Source: Ustilaginoidea virens
Lineage: Eukaryota; Ascomycota; Sordariomycetes; Hypocreales; Clavicipitaceae
Length of the DNA: 64,000 bases
Assembly (NCBI RefSeq): GCF_000687475.1
Contig: NC_057316.1
Location: 6,758,001 to 6,822,000 of the forward strand
Direction: 5' to 3'
Below are positions 23,168 to 33,672 of the stretch, in pieces (the first letter of the stretch is position 1; every line of letters begins with the position of its first letter). The notes beneath the pieces were generated by a model that searched no databases, was not told the DNA's origin, and worked only from the letters and a program-made list of their open reading frames with translations. The translations under genes and the position numbers were made by a program.

Positions 23168-23475
23168 GGTAGTCACTAAACCTTTATCACTAAAATCCTT
23201 ATACTAAGAATTCTGGCCATTTTTAATAGAGCCAATAAGTGATATCTTAAGAGTTGGTAATAACGCCTTTTCTATCTGCCCTTATCGCTGCTAAATTAAC
23301 AGCCTGATAGAGTGGGAATAGCCTCACAGCGCTATGTGCCGGGCCGTATAGGTGCGATAAGTGCGATGTAAGCTCTTTTGGTAAGTCTGGAAATTGCCGG
23401 TACTTATGCTGTTATACTATTTCCAAGTCGGCTAATGTGCCATTTAGTTTACGGTTTTCTATTGGCTGAAACCCT
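23168..23475. other. AT-rich island, possible RIP-mutated repeat relic
   Basis: About 300 bp with TA-rich composition between GC-rich flanks and no ORF. Its texture resembles the copia block at the left end, but I could not match it to either element by eye. Confidence 0.35.
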
Positions 23476-23850
23476 GGTCCGTTACAAAAGCTGCACCTTG
23501 ACGCAGTCAAAGGGATGGATCGTCGATACTACTCCGCACACAGATACAGTGCTTCCCGCGGCGCTGATTCCGCAGTTTTTTTTTTTTGCTTTTCCCCCCG
23601 GCGCCGGTTCCTGCACGCCGCCGCCGCCGCATCATCTCCCGGGGCTGCCGCGTGCCGATTGCCCGTGAGGCTCCCGCCAGCCTCGTAGGCATTGCGCTCT
23701 GCTTCCAAATGCACATGCACAGGTACCCACCCAGTACCGACTGGCTCTAGTAGTGGGGGGCCCGGGTGATGCCCCGCCGACAATGACACACACACGCACA
23801 CACGCACACGCACAAAAAAAAACACCCAGTCGGCCATCACGCCGGCCAGC

Positions 23851-24984
23851 ATGAAACTAGCCTCGTCACCGACAAAGCTGGAATCTCGGACGACACCGGC
23901 ACCACCCCCCGCGCGTCTGCTACATCGCCGCGCCTTGCGCCTCGGACGAGCCATGGGCCTGCTGGGCATCTCCCTCCTCGTCGCGTCGGTCGTCTACGTC
24001 ATCGTCCGACCGCCCGGCTGGCTGTGGCTGGCGCGCCCCTTCTCCCGGCGGCCTGCTCGCCACCCAGCGCCCGTGGCCGACGTCCCCGGACGCCGCGGCT
24101 CATCACCACCCGCCGAGAGCGATCCGGACGCCGCCGCCGCCGACGACGACGACTGCGCGCCCGCGCCCGCGCCCGCGCCCCCGGCGACCAAGGGCGCGGT
24201 CAAGCCGCCAAACGGCTCCGCAGCCTCCGCCGGCCCCGTCCCGAGCAGCCGACGCGACGCGGCGGCACCGCCTGACAGCCCAACTACCCCCAAGGCCTCG
24301 GCGGCGACGCCGGCCCAGCAGGTGCCCATCCTGTCGCTGTCGCAGCAAGTCCCAGCACCGCATGGCGCCTCCGTCTCCGCCTCCGCCTCCGCCTCCCCCT
24401 GCGCGCCGTCGACCCTCATGCCTCCTCCTCCTCTTCCTCCTCCTCTTACTCGGCGCCTGCCCTCCCTCGCCCAGTTCCCAGCCGCAAACTCGGCTCAGCG
24501 CGCCCGCGGCCCCGTGCCTGGCCGCGCTCCTCTCGCCCTGGAGGCCCCCGGCGGCCTCGCTCCTCCGCCAACCATCTCCTCCAGGCCGCAAAAGCCCAGC
24601 CGCAAAGTCACCCTCGAACCGGGCCATTCCCCCCTCGACTGGGCGCGCGTCTCGGGCCCAGACGCCGATCTTCGTGGCGTCGTACCCGGCACCTCGTACC
24701 TCCGCGTCACGCCGTCCATGCTGAGGCGCCACACAGGTCGCTTGGGAAGAGACGCGTGGATGGCGCTCAACGGCAAGGTGTACAACATCACCCCGTACGC
24801 CAATTTCCATCCGGGTGGTGTTCCGGAGCTGATGCGTGGCGCGGCGAGGGACGGCACCAAGTTGTTTGGAGAAGTCCACCCCTGGGTCAACTATGAGACG
24901 ATGCTCGCGTCGTGCCTGGTCGGCTTGTTGGTGGACGAACCCCAAGCAACGCTGCAGGAATCCGACATGGACAGGATGGACTAG
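23851..24984 (+). CDS. Membrane-anchored cytochrome b5-domain protein (Irc21-like)
   Basis: Single exon, 377 residues. A hydrophobic segment at ~36-53 (LLGISLLVASVVYVIV) likely anchors it. Residues ~55-275 are low-complexity Pro/Ala/Ser. The C-terminal ~80 residues form a cytochrome b5-type heme-binding domain: LRVTPSMLRRH, DAWMALNGKVYNITPYANFHPGGVPELM, DGTKLFGEVHPWVNYETML. The two heme-ligand histidines would be those of HPGG and HPWVN, both present. The HPWVN form is typical of the Irc21/CYB5R4-like subgroup rather than classical b5. It is expected to pass electrons to a membrane-bound partner; the partner is unknown. A second in-frame ATG (residue 35) just before the hydrophobic segment could be the true start. 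Convergent with NBS1, about 225 bp between stops. Confidence 0.85.
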   Translation: MKLASSPTKLESRTTPAPPPARLLHRRALRLGRAMGLLGISLLVASVVYVIVRPPGWLWLARPFSRRPARHPAPVADVPGRRGSSPPAESDPDAAAADDDDCAPAPAPAPPATKGAVKPPNGSAASAGPVPSSRRDAAAPPDSPTTPKASAATPAQQVPILSLSQQVPAPHGASVSASASASPCAPSTLMPPPPLPPPLTRRLPSLAQFPAANSAQRARGPVPGRAPLALEAPGGLAPPPTISSRPQKPSRKVTLEPGHSPLDWARVSGPDADLRGVVPGTSYLRVTPSMLRRHTGRLGRDAWMALNGKVYNITPYANFHPGGVPELMRGAARDGTKLFGEVHPWVNYETMLASCLVGLLVDEPQATLQESDMDRMD

Positions 24985-25210
24985 CAAAGGCCGGATCGAC
25001 GCTTCTTGCTGATTCTTTTCTCTTTTTTCTCTCTCTCTTTTTTTTTTTTTATTTGCCCCGTCCGTCCTTGGGCAAGCGGGTGTGGGTCAAAACATCACAC
25101 GTCTTCTTTCTACATTATTCAATGAGATACCCCAATGTTTTAGGTAGAAACATGCTACACAGAGTCTCGCGCCGTCGTGACCTGCAACAGATTTCCCTTC
25201 CTTTCCTCCG

Positions 25211-27767
25211 TCATCGCCGCTTTCCAAATTTGAACTTGAGATCGTCTTCGCTCTCGTCGCTATCTGCAACCTCGGCAGGTCGGAGACTTGGCTTTAATCT
25301 CTTCGCTCTTTGGTTCGTGCTTGCAGGAGAGGCGGCCGGCGCCGGTCGTTTCTCTTGCGTCGTCCTCGCGTTTCGGGCAGACGATGCCGCGGAGCGCACT
25401 TGAGACGGGGTGGCTGTTATCTTGGTGCTGCTTGTTGCAGCAGGACCGGTCAGTCTTTCGGCGTGCGTGCCATCAGACGCCACGTCTTCTCCTTCCCTCT
25501 CGCTTTCTGAAATAACGACATGAGTAGCAGCCGTCTTTGGTGGTGATTCTGTGCCAGCGGATCCCGCTGCTGTTTGAGCGCCGCCGCGTCCTGCGCGGGA
25601 ATTTGCGACAACAGACTTCTTTCGTTCGGCCTCCCCGTCTTCCAGCCAGTAATTATCCCCTATGCCAAACTCCTTGGTTTTGACCTCTTGTAGCGCAATG
25701 ATTGTTCTGACTGGCTGTCTGCCGACTAGTTGGCCTCGTTTTCGGAACTTTTTAAAGTTCTTCACCCCATTCCACTTTGGATTCCATCTGCCGTCAGCAA
25801 TGTCTCGCTCCCTAGTTCTTGCCCCGCGGTCCGGGACGCCAACTTCAAAATCCTCCACAATGTTCAGGCGGCGGATTTCTGCGAGGTCGATATCGTCCGG
25901 GAGGTTGGCCAGGTCTTCTCGTTCGGCTCGTGCTCGTGCTTCTTCTTCCTCGCGATGCCGAGCGGCCATGGCTAGTACATCCATCTTCGCCCTCTTCACC
26001 CTGGCCGGGCCCTCGATAGGCTGCGAGGAGGGCTCCGGCGAGGGGGGGGCGAATTCCCCCCCTCTTTCCAAACGCTGCCGCTTGAATTTAGCAGCTGCCG
26101 GGGCCATGCCCTCCATGAGACTATCCTCGGCGGGCGCCCGTCTTTTCCTTGGTGACCCATTAGCCGATTCCGGGGCCGGTTGCGATAGTGGTGCATCGGG
26201 CTCTTGAGAGACGAACAAGCCGCCTTCATCATCATGCAACTGACCCGGCGCCGGGTCTTGTTGCGTTGAGGATGGTCCCGGTTCGACCATGCTGACGTCT
26301 GCATCACCATCATCAACATCATCATCGAAGCCCACAAATCTCCGTTTCGCTGTCCGTCTCGTCCTGTTCCGGCTTGCTTGCTGTCGGTCCACAGCTGCTG
26401 GCTCCGGCTGTGCTGTGGCTGGCGATGTCTCAGCCGGCAACGCAGCACCCGCTTCGTCATCCTGGCTTCCTGTGATGGGTTCCACTTCGAGAGCCCGTCG
26501 CAGTTTGCTGGCGTCTTTTGTCAGTACTGCCTCCAAGAACTCGTTCTGTTCTATGGGCCTATGGTCGAGACGCAGCGATACCGACGTGACAAACTCGGCA
26601 TACCAACCAATGTTGTCGCCTTTGGCTGGCAGGTATCTGACAAGCACAACGCCCTTGCCTTCGCTTCCGTCGTCAAAGGATCCCAGACCCTTTTCTCCCG
26701 CCACCTCTTTTGCATAGCGCACAAGCTCATCTACCTGGGTTTTGCCAGGCATGACGCTGCAAAGCATGGCTTTCCCTCCGCCATTCGTGATTGGTGCCAC
26801 CAAGTTGCCATACTGAGTGCTGTCGTAGAAGATGAATGTGTATCCTTCAAACACATCGCTTCTTCCCGGATCTGGCGCGTAAATGGAGTCCGGATGTTGG
26901 ACCGGCTCGCCGCCTCGAGGTGGCAGGTGATTCAGAGCGTCTGGCCAGCACTGCCCAAAATCTTGCTCCAGGTCGCATGGTTCACCACCGTTTCCGGGCT
27001 GCGCTGCTTGCGCGATTGCATCTAGGAAAGTCTCTGTCACGACGAATTTCGCGTTGATCAAGGCTTGGAGTCCTTTTGCGGTGTTGCGCTTCCTCGACAC
27101 CACGTGAGTGGTGTGCTCGATGCTGTAATCCGTCAGGAGCTTGATATCTAGTTGTTCGAACTGTTGCCGCAGAGAGGTGAGTGGATCGGTCTGCAACTCT
27201 TTACTCGTAAAGGAAAAAGTGCAAACGACTGGAAACCATTTGATCCTGGCCAGAGAAAGGTCAGCAGAAAGCGGGTGCGGAAGCGATGGCGAGTGGGGAC
27301 GTGGTGATACCAAAATTTGCTTGGACATTTACCCATGGTGACTTCCAGCTCTTCGCCACTGGCAACATACTTGCTGCCTCTCAACTTCTTTCCATTGACA
27401 ACCGTGCCTATTTTGGTAGCCAGATCCTCGACGGTTATCGTGGACCGGCTCGTCAAGTGGTGCGCATGTCCATCCTGGACGGGAGCAACGGTAATGGTAA
27501 GATGCTTTCGCGAAATAGTCGTATGAGATATAGCCAGTTGGCCAGCTGGTGCGGTCTGGAGTCAGGCTTTGCGAGCAGACGGGTGGATTCTGTCAGGTCG
27601 ACTCACGCTCCGAGGCGGTTCTACCAAAGAGATAGGTTTTGCCTGGCCGAAGCCACATTCGCCGGCCTTGACCGAGAGCATCAGCTGGCTTTCTCGAGAG
27701 CGAGTCGTGGATGAATCACGGATGATGACTGACCATTAAAAGCATCGCTGCTTTCTATGAGCCACAT
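25211..27767 (-). CDS. NBS1: Nbs1/nibrin, subunit of the Mre11-Rad50-Nbs1 complex
   Basis: Minus-strand exons 27767-27734, 27666-27607, 27545-27311 and 27245-25211 give 787 residues. The N-terminal FHA domain is split over the first three exons: MWLIESSDAFNG, RRMWLRPGKTYLFGRTASE, GQLAISHTTISRKHLTITVAPVQ, with the phosphothreonine-binding Arg of GRT and the SRKH motif intact. A BRCT region follows (IKWFPVVCTFSF, LLTDYSIEHTTHVVSRKRNTAKGLQALINAKFVVTETFLDAI). The C-terminal third has WNGVKNFKKFRKRG, matching the NFKxFxK Mre11-binding motif, and ends in acidic residues then LKFKFGKRR, resembling the Tel1/ATM-binding tail. It senses double-strand breaks in the nucleus. The first exon codes only 11 residues, so ORF-based annotation would start too late. 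The residue at the last join (Trp) is the least certain. Confidence 0.92.
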
Positions 27768-29094
27768 GGTTGAGATCAGGCGCTTTGCGGGCACATGGCG
27801 AAATAGAATCCTCGGCACGTCCAAGTTGATGTTGTGTTGGTCCGTGGTTACGCCAGAACAGCGCCAGGATGGGCTGCGCGCCGGGTCCGCAGGAAGCGCG
27901 TTGTCGCTGACGGAAATTCAACGCCTGCTCACGTGCACGTGTAATGTGCCCTCAACAAGAGCTTGGACCTATCCACGCAGTGCGCACTGTGCAGGGCCCT
28001 GAATATAATACATAACCCCCTGCTCCTCTGTCATGCCTGGTCCCATCTACACAGTGCGCACTGTGCAGTGCCATGGATATCAACACATGACCCCCTGCTC
28101 CTCTCAATAAGGCCGCTGCTTTTATGCCATCCGCCATCCTTTCGCTCTTACGCCATGGCTTCAATCAATGGTCTCAAACTGTTTCACTTCCGCCCAATTT
28201 TCCACCAGCCAGACTTATTTTTAGCTGAATGCTTCCTCCCACCTGGTCGAGAACAACCTGTCCGTTTGCTGACCCACAGTCTCAGATGACTGACTACCTA
28301 GTCTAAAGCTTGCTGCATTGGAAAAGTCGTCGGGAGTACTCCGTGCCACTGCCACCTCCAGTCGGTTGCTGGCGTCATCGAAATCAGCGGATTTGAGCGT
28401 GTTTTGGCTGGCAAGTAAGTGCATTGATGACCCTTGTGGTCGCTTGAAGCACGAGAAATCAAGCACAGCGCCCGGGTCCTTTCGGACTCATCTTGGATAC
28501 ACCGCTATGATAGGCATTGAGTCGAGCCGAGGCCTCGCAGCTCTGGTAGCCCGTCAGAAGATCGTCCCGGAGAGGATGCCGAACGGTGGGCGAAAGCGCT
28601 ACATTACCGCTTCACGGGTTGTACGGGGGTTTTTTTTTTTGCTACATAAAACACGAACGAAGGCAAACGCAGGTAATCACGAGCTCATCACTTCGTCTCG
28701 GTCGATGAGCAAGATCAAGAGAGGAAAAGTCGGTCATACGCAACGGCCTGGTGGACATGGCTTAGCAACCTCCCCTACATCAGAGCGACATTGGGCGATA
28801 GTCTACCGACTCCATGCTGTCTCGAGATGGAAGCATCTACCGTCAACAATATCCCAGTTGGCACTGCAGCTGTTGCTGTACATGAGACGTGTAGGTCGTT
28901 CGTCATTAACAAGTCGGTACCCCGACAGTTCGAAGCTGGTGACTCAACAGGCCGCCATTGATGCATCAAGAAACGTGACTTTCCAAAAGCAAGAAACAAG
29001 AAACATTCGAGGTTGGCAGCACCGTCCAAGTGGTATCATATTTCATCGTCCCCTCATTACATATTTCATGGTGGATAGAAAGTGCAAACGTCTC
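27768..29094. other. Intergenic region with a 74-bp-period duplicated palindromic element
   Basis: Upstream of NBS1 and downstream of the acetate-transporter-family gene. It contains the palindrome-bearing repeat at 27970-28110. The 275-residue plus-strand ORF at 28318-29145 overlaps the 3' exon of the transporter and has no recognisable domain, so I treat it as chance. Confidence 0.55.
27970..28110. repeat. Two-copy tandem repeat (74-bp period) carrying CAGTGCGCACTG palindromes
   Basis: Perfect 12-bp palindrome CAGTGCGCACTG at 27978-27989 and again at 28052-28063, where the palindrome extends to 16 bp (28050-28065). Downstream of each copy the flank is shared as CCCCCTGCTCCTCT (28015-28028 and about 28091-28104), with diverged sequence between. 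Confidence 0.85.
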
Positions 29095-30098
29095 CTAAGC
29101 CAAGGCGCGGTCGCTCTTCTTCCGTTCCTCTTGGGCCTTGTCTGACCAGGGGAAGTGGAAAACGGGGACTTGGAAGAAGGAGTTGCTACACACAAACCGG
29201 TCAGCAAAGGGAAAGGCCCAAGGACGGCGCTTTGGGGTTGAGTCGGACTATACGAACCTGCTGTCCTGCATTCCGGCCAAGGCGTTGTACCAGGCAAGGA
29301 ACGCGGCAAGGAAACCAAACACGCCGCCAGCCTTCTGGAGGCCGAGGGCAGCAGCCGTGTTGCCCAGATCGTTGGCATACTGCTCGCAAGCCAGAAGCAA
29401 GAAAGCGATGTCCAGGGTGAAGAAGAGGAGGAAGAACATGAGGGTGGATCTCAGAGTGCACAGGAGGAGGAGAGTGGTGAAGATGAACCAGCCGGTGAGG
29501 AAGAAGCCGAGCGGACTGGCCACATGGCCCTGGTAGGGTCCGGTGGAAGAGGTGATGCCCCAGCTGGGAGTCAGGAGAATGCCGTAGGAGATCCAGAAAC
29601 CACCGTAGGAGGACAGAGCGGTAGCGCCAAAGGTGTTTCCGCAGGCCATTTCCCTAGCAACACACAAACATTGGGGGGTCAGTCGGTGGCGCGCGCCGAC
29701 CTTGCTGGGTGGTTTAACGGTTTAAACCGCGTGGTCTGTCTGGCAACTCACCACATGCCGGCCAACAGTTGGACAAGCCCGCCGTAACCGAAAGCAAGAG
29801 GAACGACCACGTTGGGCTCCTTGACCCCGCGAGCGTGCGTGTTGATGGCGGAGAGGACGAAGGTGGTCAGGGCGAAGGCGCAGAGGCCAAGCGGAGCCGG
29901 GTTGGCAAGTTTCCGGTGCTCATACGGCTTCCACAGGCCAGGGAGCGGGGAGCCGCCCTCGGCAGCAGCGAAACCCGTCGTCGTCATTAGAGAAGAGTCT
30001 CGATGATGGTGAAGCTGGGGCGCGCGGATAGAGCCCAGCCCGTCCGACTCTTTCTCGATGGCAGCCGGCAGGCTGTTGGTGCTGGTCTGCACAGCCAT
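29095..30098 (-). CDS. Acetate/ammonia transporter family protein (GPR1/FUN34/YaaH, Ady2/AcpA type)
   Basis: Minus-strand exons 30098-29752, 29653-29258 and 29185-29095 give 277 residues. After a hydrophilic N-terminus of ~65 residues comes the family signature [18 protein letters not shown], then six predicted membrane segments: [96 protein letters not shown]. The tail [26 protein letters not shown] is typical. Relatives import acetate at the plasma membrane (yeast Ady2/Ato, Aspergillus AcpA) or act in ammonium export; substrate cannot be told from sequence. All introns are GT-AG; joins restore AGMWEMACGNT and GMQDSSNSFF. The ATG at 30098 is the first in frame. Confidence 0.93.
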
Positions 30099-30158
30099 TT
30101 GCGAGTGTAGAAGATGATGCGAAGGGGGGGGGGGAGGGAGGGCGGCGGATACGACGGC

Positions 30159-30254
30159 AGGTATATATAGAGGTATATAGGTATATAGGTGTATAAGTAT
30201 ATAGGTATATAGATAAATAGGTATATAGGTCTATAGATGTATAGATATATATAG
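30159..30254. repeat. Degenerate GTATATAG array in the acetate-transporter 5' region
   Basis: About a dozen near-copies of GTATATAG over 96 bp, starting some 60 bp upstream of the ATG at 30098 and so in the 5' leader or core promoter. Confidence 0.8.
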
Positions 30255-33027
30255 AACCTGTTTCTTTGTCGATGCCCACACCCACAACAAGTCGCGGCTA
30301 GAACATACTCGCACGGGGCTCCGCTGGGATATAAGACGAACGGATGAGCCGAACCCGGGGCGGGGGGTTGCGCACCAAGGGCGACCTACGGCAGCATCAA
30401 ATACAGATTACGAAGTATGAATTACAAAGTTCGGCGGGACGGGAATCCCTAGACCGCGGGTTGGCCTGGGGGAGGGTGGTATCGCGGGCGTACGGGTTCG
30501 CGCTATCGCGACCCATAGACTAGACGTTGACGGGGAAGGGGAGGGGAGGGGCCGGGGGGTTGGAGTTGGAGTTGGCACCGGAGTGGGCGCACGGCGGCGC
30601 ACAGCGGCCCGCCCAGGTTGACTGATCCCTGGAGCCGAACCGAAAGTCCCAAAGTGGACATTCACATCACATCGTCCGTCAGCTTTTCCCAACGCGCCGC
30701 CGCCAAGTTTGCCAGAAACCGTGGGCGGGCGAATTCGCCGGCAAAGCTGCCGGGTGGGGCTTTTATCCGCATTGGGGACGGGCCCCGCACGGCACCAGAC
30801 GGGGGCAAGCGGCCTGCAGCTGAGGGGGGCCCCCTGATTGGCCGGCCGCCCTGCGTGCGTGCCATGAGGGCCCCCAGGTGGGGGCGGGGGCTTTGACTAG
30901 GGACAGGCAGGGATGACGACAGCGATTGACGATTGGTCGAGAGGCCCCGGGTAATGCGAGTCATCGCCTCGTCGACGCTTTCCTTTGCTTTCTTTGTTTT
31001 TTCTTTTTTTTCTTCTCTTTTTTTTTCCCAAGGGGGGAGGGGCAGGGGTGGGGCGGCCCGATCCTACGCCCAAGCGCTCAGCAGTTACAGCCAAGCAAGC
31101 CCGCCCGTGAGAGGGCAGCTGGTCCGTGGATCTAACAGTCGCGTGGAACATGCTGCACCACACCACGACATGTGGACTTTATTTTTCAAAAACGTACGAG
31201 AGGGCCAACGCAACCCCCCCCCCTTTTCCCCCGGGTGAGCCGCCAGCGAACGGGGTCGCCAGTGCCGAGGCGAGACGCGGTGGAACCACGGGGGGGGGGG
31301 GGCCCTGGCTGGCCGGGGTCTTTGCCTTTTTTCTTACTTTGTTTGGTTTCTTTTACTTTGGGTCAACCGCCGAGGATCGAGCAGGGACAAGGGACGACGG
31401 GGCGGGCAATCACAACCTTGCGAATGCAGGTCTGCAAAACCGTCGACGGGGGGGGGGGGCTGTTTATCAGCTACTCTTGACAAACTCAAAGCCATATCAG
31501 CAGCGGATGGTTGACGGGCATCCCGTGGGCTTCCGTACGGATTGAGGACAGGGGCACGGCGTACACCGCCATAAAGCTGCCGGGGGTAACTTTGGAGCCG
31601 CTGGGCCGGCAAGATCGGGGGAAAGCAAGCATTGAAGCAAGCAGCGCTCGGACGGGCTGGAGCGGGGTAGCTGCGGCGGCAAGCCCCTGCTGCCTGGTAC
31701 ATGTCTGGTAACAGGTACCCGATCTCAGGAGGTATGTACCCAAAGCCAGGAGGCAGGCACCTACCTGCCAGGGGTGTGTGTCGCACTCGCACTAATGCAC
31801 CAGGATCAATGTCCTGATCCAGCTCAGCCACTCCACGCCAAAAGTGTGTTTTTTTTTTCTTCTTCTTTTTCTTTTTCCTCACTTTCTCTCTCTCTTTTCT
31901 TCCCTTGTCTCTTGTGCTCGCGGCACCGGAAGTTGCCAAAACGCCGGCTATTATTTTCGGATCGTTCCTGTCCATCATCCTGTCCCCTCTGCAGGGGTCT
32001 TTTTATCTCGCTGGAAGTATTCTCGTTGTATTCGCACATTATTATCGGATTCCCCATTGCCCATTTCCCATTGCATTCTCGTTTTCCTCGTCTGGCGCGT
32101 CCCGGCAAAGCATTCTGTGCCAAGGAACTCGTCGGCAATACCGGATAAATAAAAAAAAAAACCTCGGCTGCACAAAGGGGCCTTGCCCTGCGCACAATGC
32201 AAGAACCCGCATCAAAAACACGACCGTGGGACCTGGGTCATCATCATCACCATCACCATCACCATCACCATCATCATCATCGTATCATGCATGGCACCCC
32301 TCAGCACTCAAGCCGAAACAAGCGGCGCGCCGTCTCCCCTCCCCCCGAATAAACTCACCGAGGCACGGCTTGCTGCCCTCTCTTTCCTCTTCTTTTTACC
32401 CCCTAGTGCTGACCGATGATCGGCAGGCAGCGCGGGGGCCGGGGTGTCGCTGATGATTCTGATTCTGGTGGATGCGCCGGAATCTTGTTCCACCGGCGGC
32501 GGGCTGCTGAAAACGTTGGTACGAAGGACTGGACACCCGTGGGAAGCTGCCGAGCTGAACAAACTAGCGGTGCTCTGGAGATCGTCCCTCTTGAACTAGT
32601 CGTCGTTTTCTCCGCCCGCCGTCGGCGCCCAAGATCACCATCACCACCGTGCTGCGCCGTCCCCAGCCTCGCGCGTGCAGGCGCAGGCGCAGGTGCAGGC
32701 GACCCTGGACCCTGGACGCGGCACGGCAAGACGGTTGGATCATCAGTAGTCCGTACGGAGTAGAGCAAAAGAGCCTTGATCGCCATCGCGTCTGGTTCGG
32801 GCTTGGCTCGATGGGAAGAAGCGCAGGGGAAGCTGCACGGCTGCACGGCTGCATGGCGGCGTGGCGTAATGCCCGTCCAGCGGCCACGTTTTTGTCTCAT
32901 TGTCCCATCTAGGTGCCATACCCTGGCGACCCGTCCGGATGAGACCATGCTGTGTATCCGTAATATCGGGGCATATCGGGGCATGGCAACCGTCCGTTCA
33001 TTGCATGATGCCTACATGATGCATCAT

Positions 33028-33163
33028 GCATGGTCATGTTGCATAGTGCGTGGCCATGTTGCATAGTAGCGCATGGTCATGTTGCATAGCGCATGACCAT
33101 GTTGCATAGTGCATGGCCATGTTGCATAGTGCATGGCCATGTTGCTAGTGCATGGTCATGTTG
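33028..33163. repeat. Minisatellite, about seven ~20-bp units of CATGGTCATGTTGCATAGTG type
   Basis: Units of 19-22 bp differ by GTCATG/GCCATG/ACCATG swaps and by one- or two-base spacers, each retaining CATGTTGC(AT)AG. The array ends in CATGGTCATGTTG. Confidence 0.9.
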
Positions 33164-33672
33164 TATCCCTCCGTCCAGTCACAGCCGGCTCTTGCACTAG
33201 TCGCCAAGGAAAGAGGAAGCATCTGCCGTCACTCGTAATACTACATTATTATATATATATATATACAATCGATACTACACGATATCGTCTCTTCTGCCTC
33301 ATCCCTGACCCATAACCGGGGCAAAACAAGAAAACTGATCAAGGGGCAAGCAAAAACACTCATCACGGCTCGTCGCCTTGGCATGCCCGCCGCCCCATTG
33401 CTTCATGATTCTATTCACTTGGACCTAATATTTTGCAAGATACATATATTGCGCAATGTCTCTGACATTTCAGAACATGCCTCCCGTCAGGGCCCATAAT
33501 CAACGCACATCCCAATCCCGTCAATAACACAAACAAAGCAAAACTTGTGCACCTGCACCCTGCAAGAGCAGACCAAAACTTTTGTAAATCTGCTAGTCAT
33601 CTTCCATCATTCTGCTCTTCTTGCTCACATACGCCGCATTTCGATAAACCCGTCCCTTGCCTGCATACTGCC

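Larger units (their letters stand above)
22618..23850. other. Divergent intergenic region with TACGGAGTAC copies and an AT-rich island
   Basis: Upstream region of the 889-residue protein (-) and the cytochrome b5 protein (+). Three TACGGAGTAC copies lie at 22717-22758. 23168-23475 is an AT-rich island unlike its surroundings. A (CA)n/(CG) mixed repeat is at about 23787-23815. Confidence 0.6.
30099..33672. other. Large intergenic region rich in simple repeats
   Basis: 3.6 kb without a convincing gene. It holds a (TATAGG)-like array at 30159-30254, several G runs (30126-30133, 31290-31301, 31449-31459), T/C-rich tracts (30990-31028, 31849-31900), a (CAT/CAC)n run at 32236-32280, one TACGGAGTA copy at 32754, a ~20-bp tandem repeat at 33028-33163, and (TA)n at about 33248-33265. 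ORFs here are short and compositionally odd. Confidence 0.55.

Noticed and set aside
28318..29145. 275-codon plus-strand frame
   Set aside because: No domain, no low third-position bias seen, contains a G/T homopolymer (28627-28640) and runs into the 3' exon of the acetate-transporter gene on the other strand.
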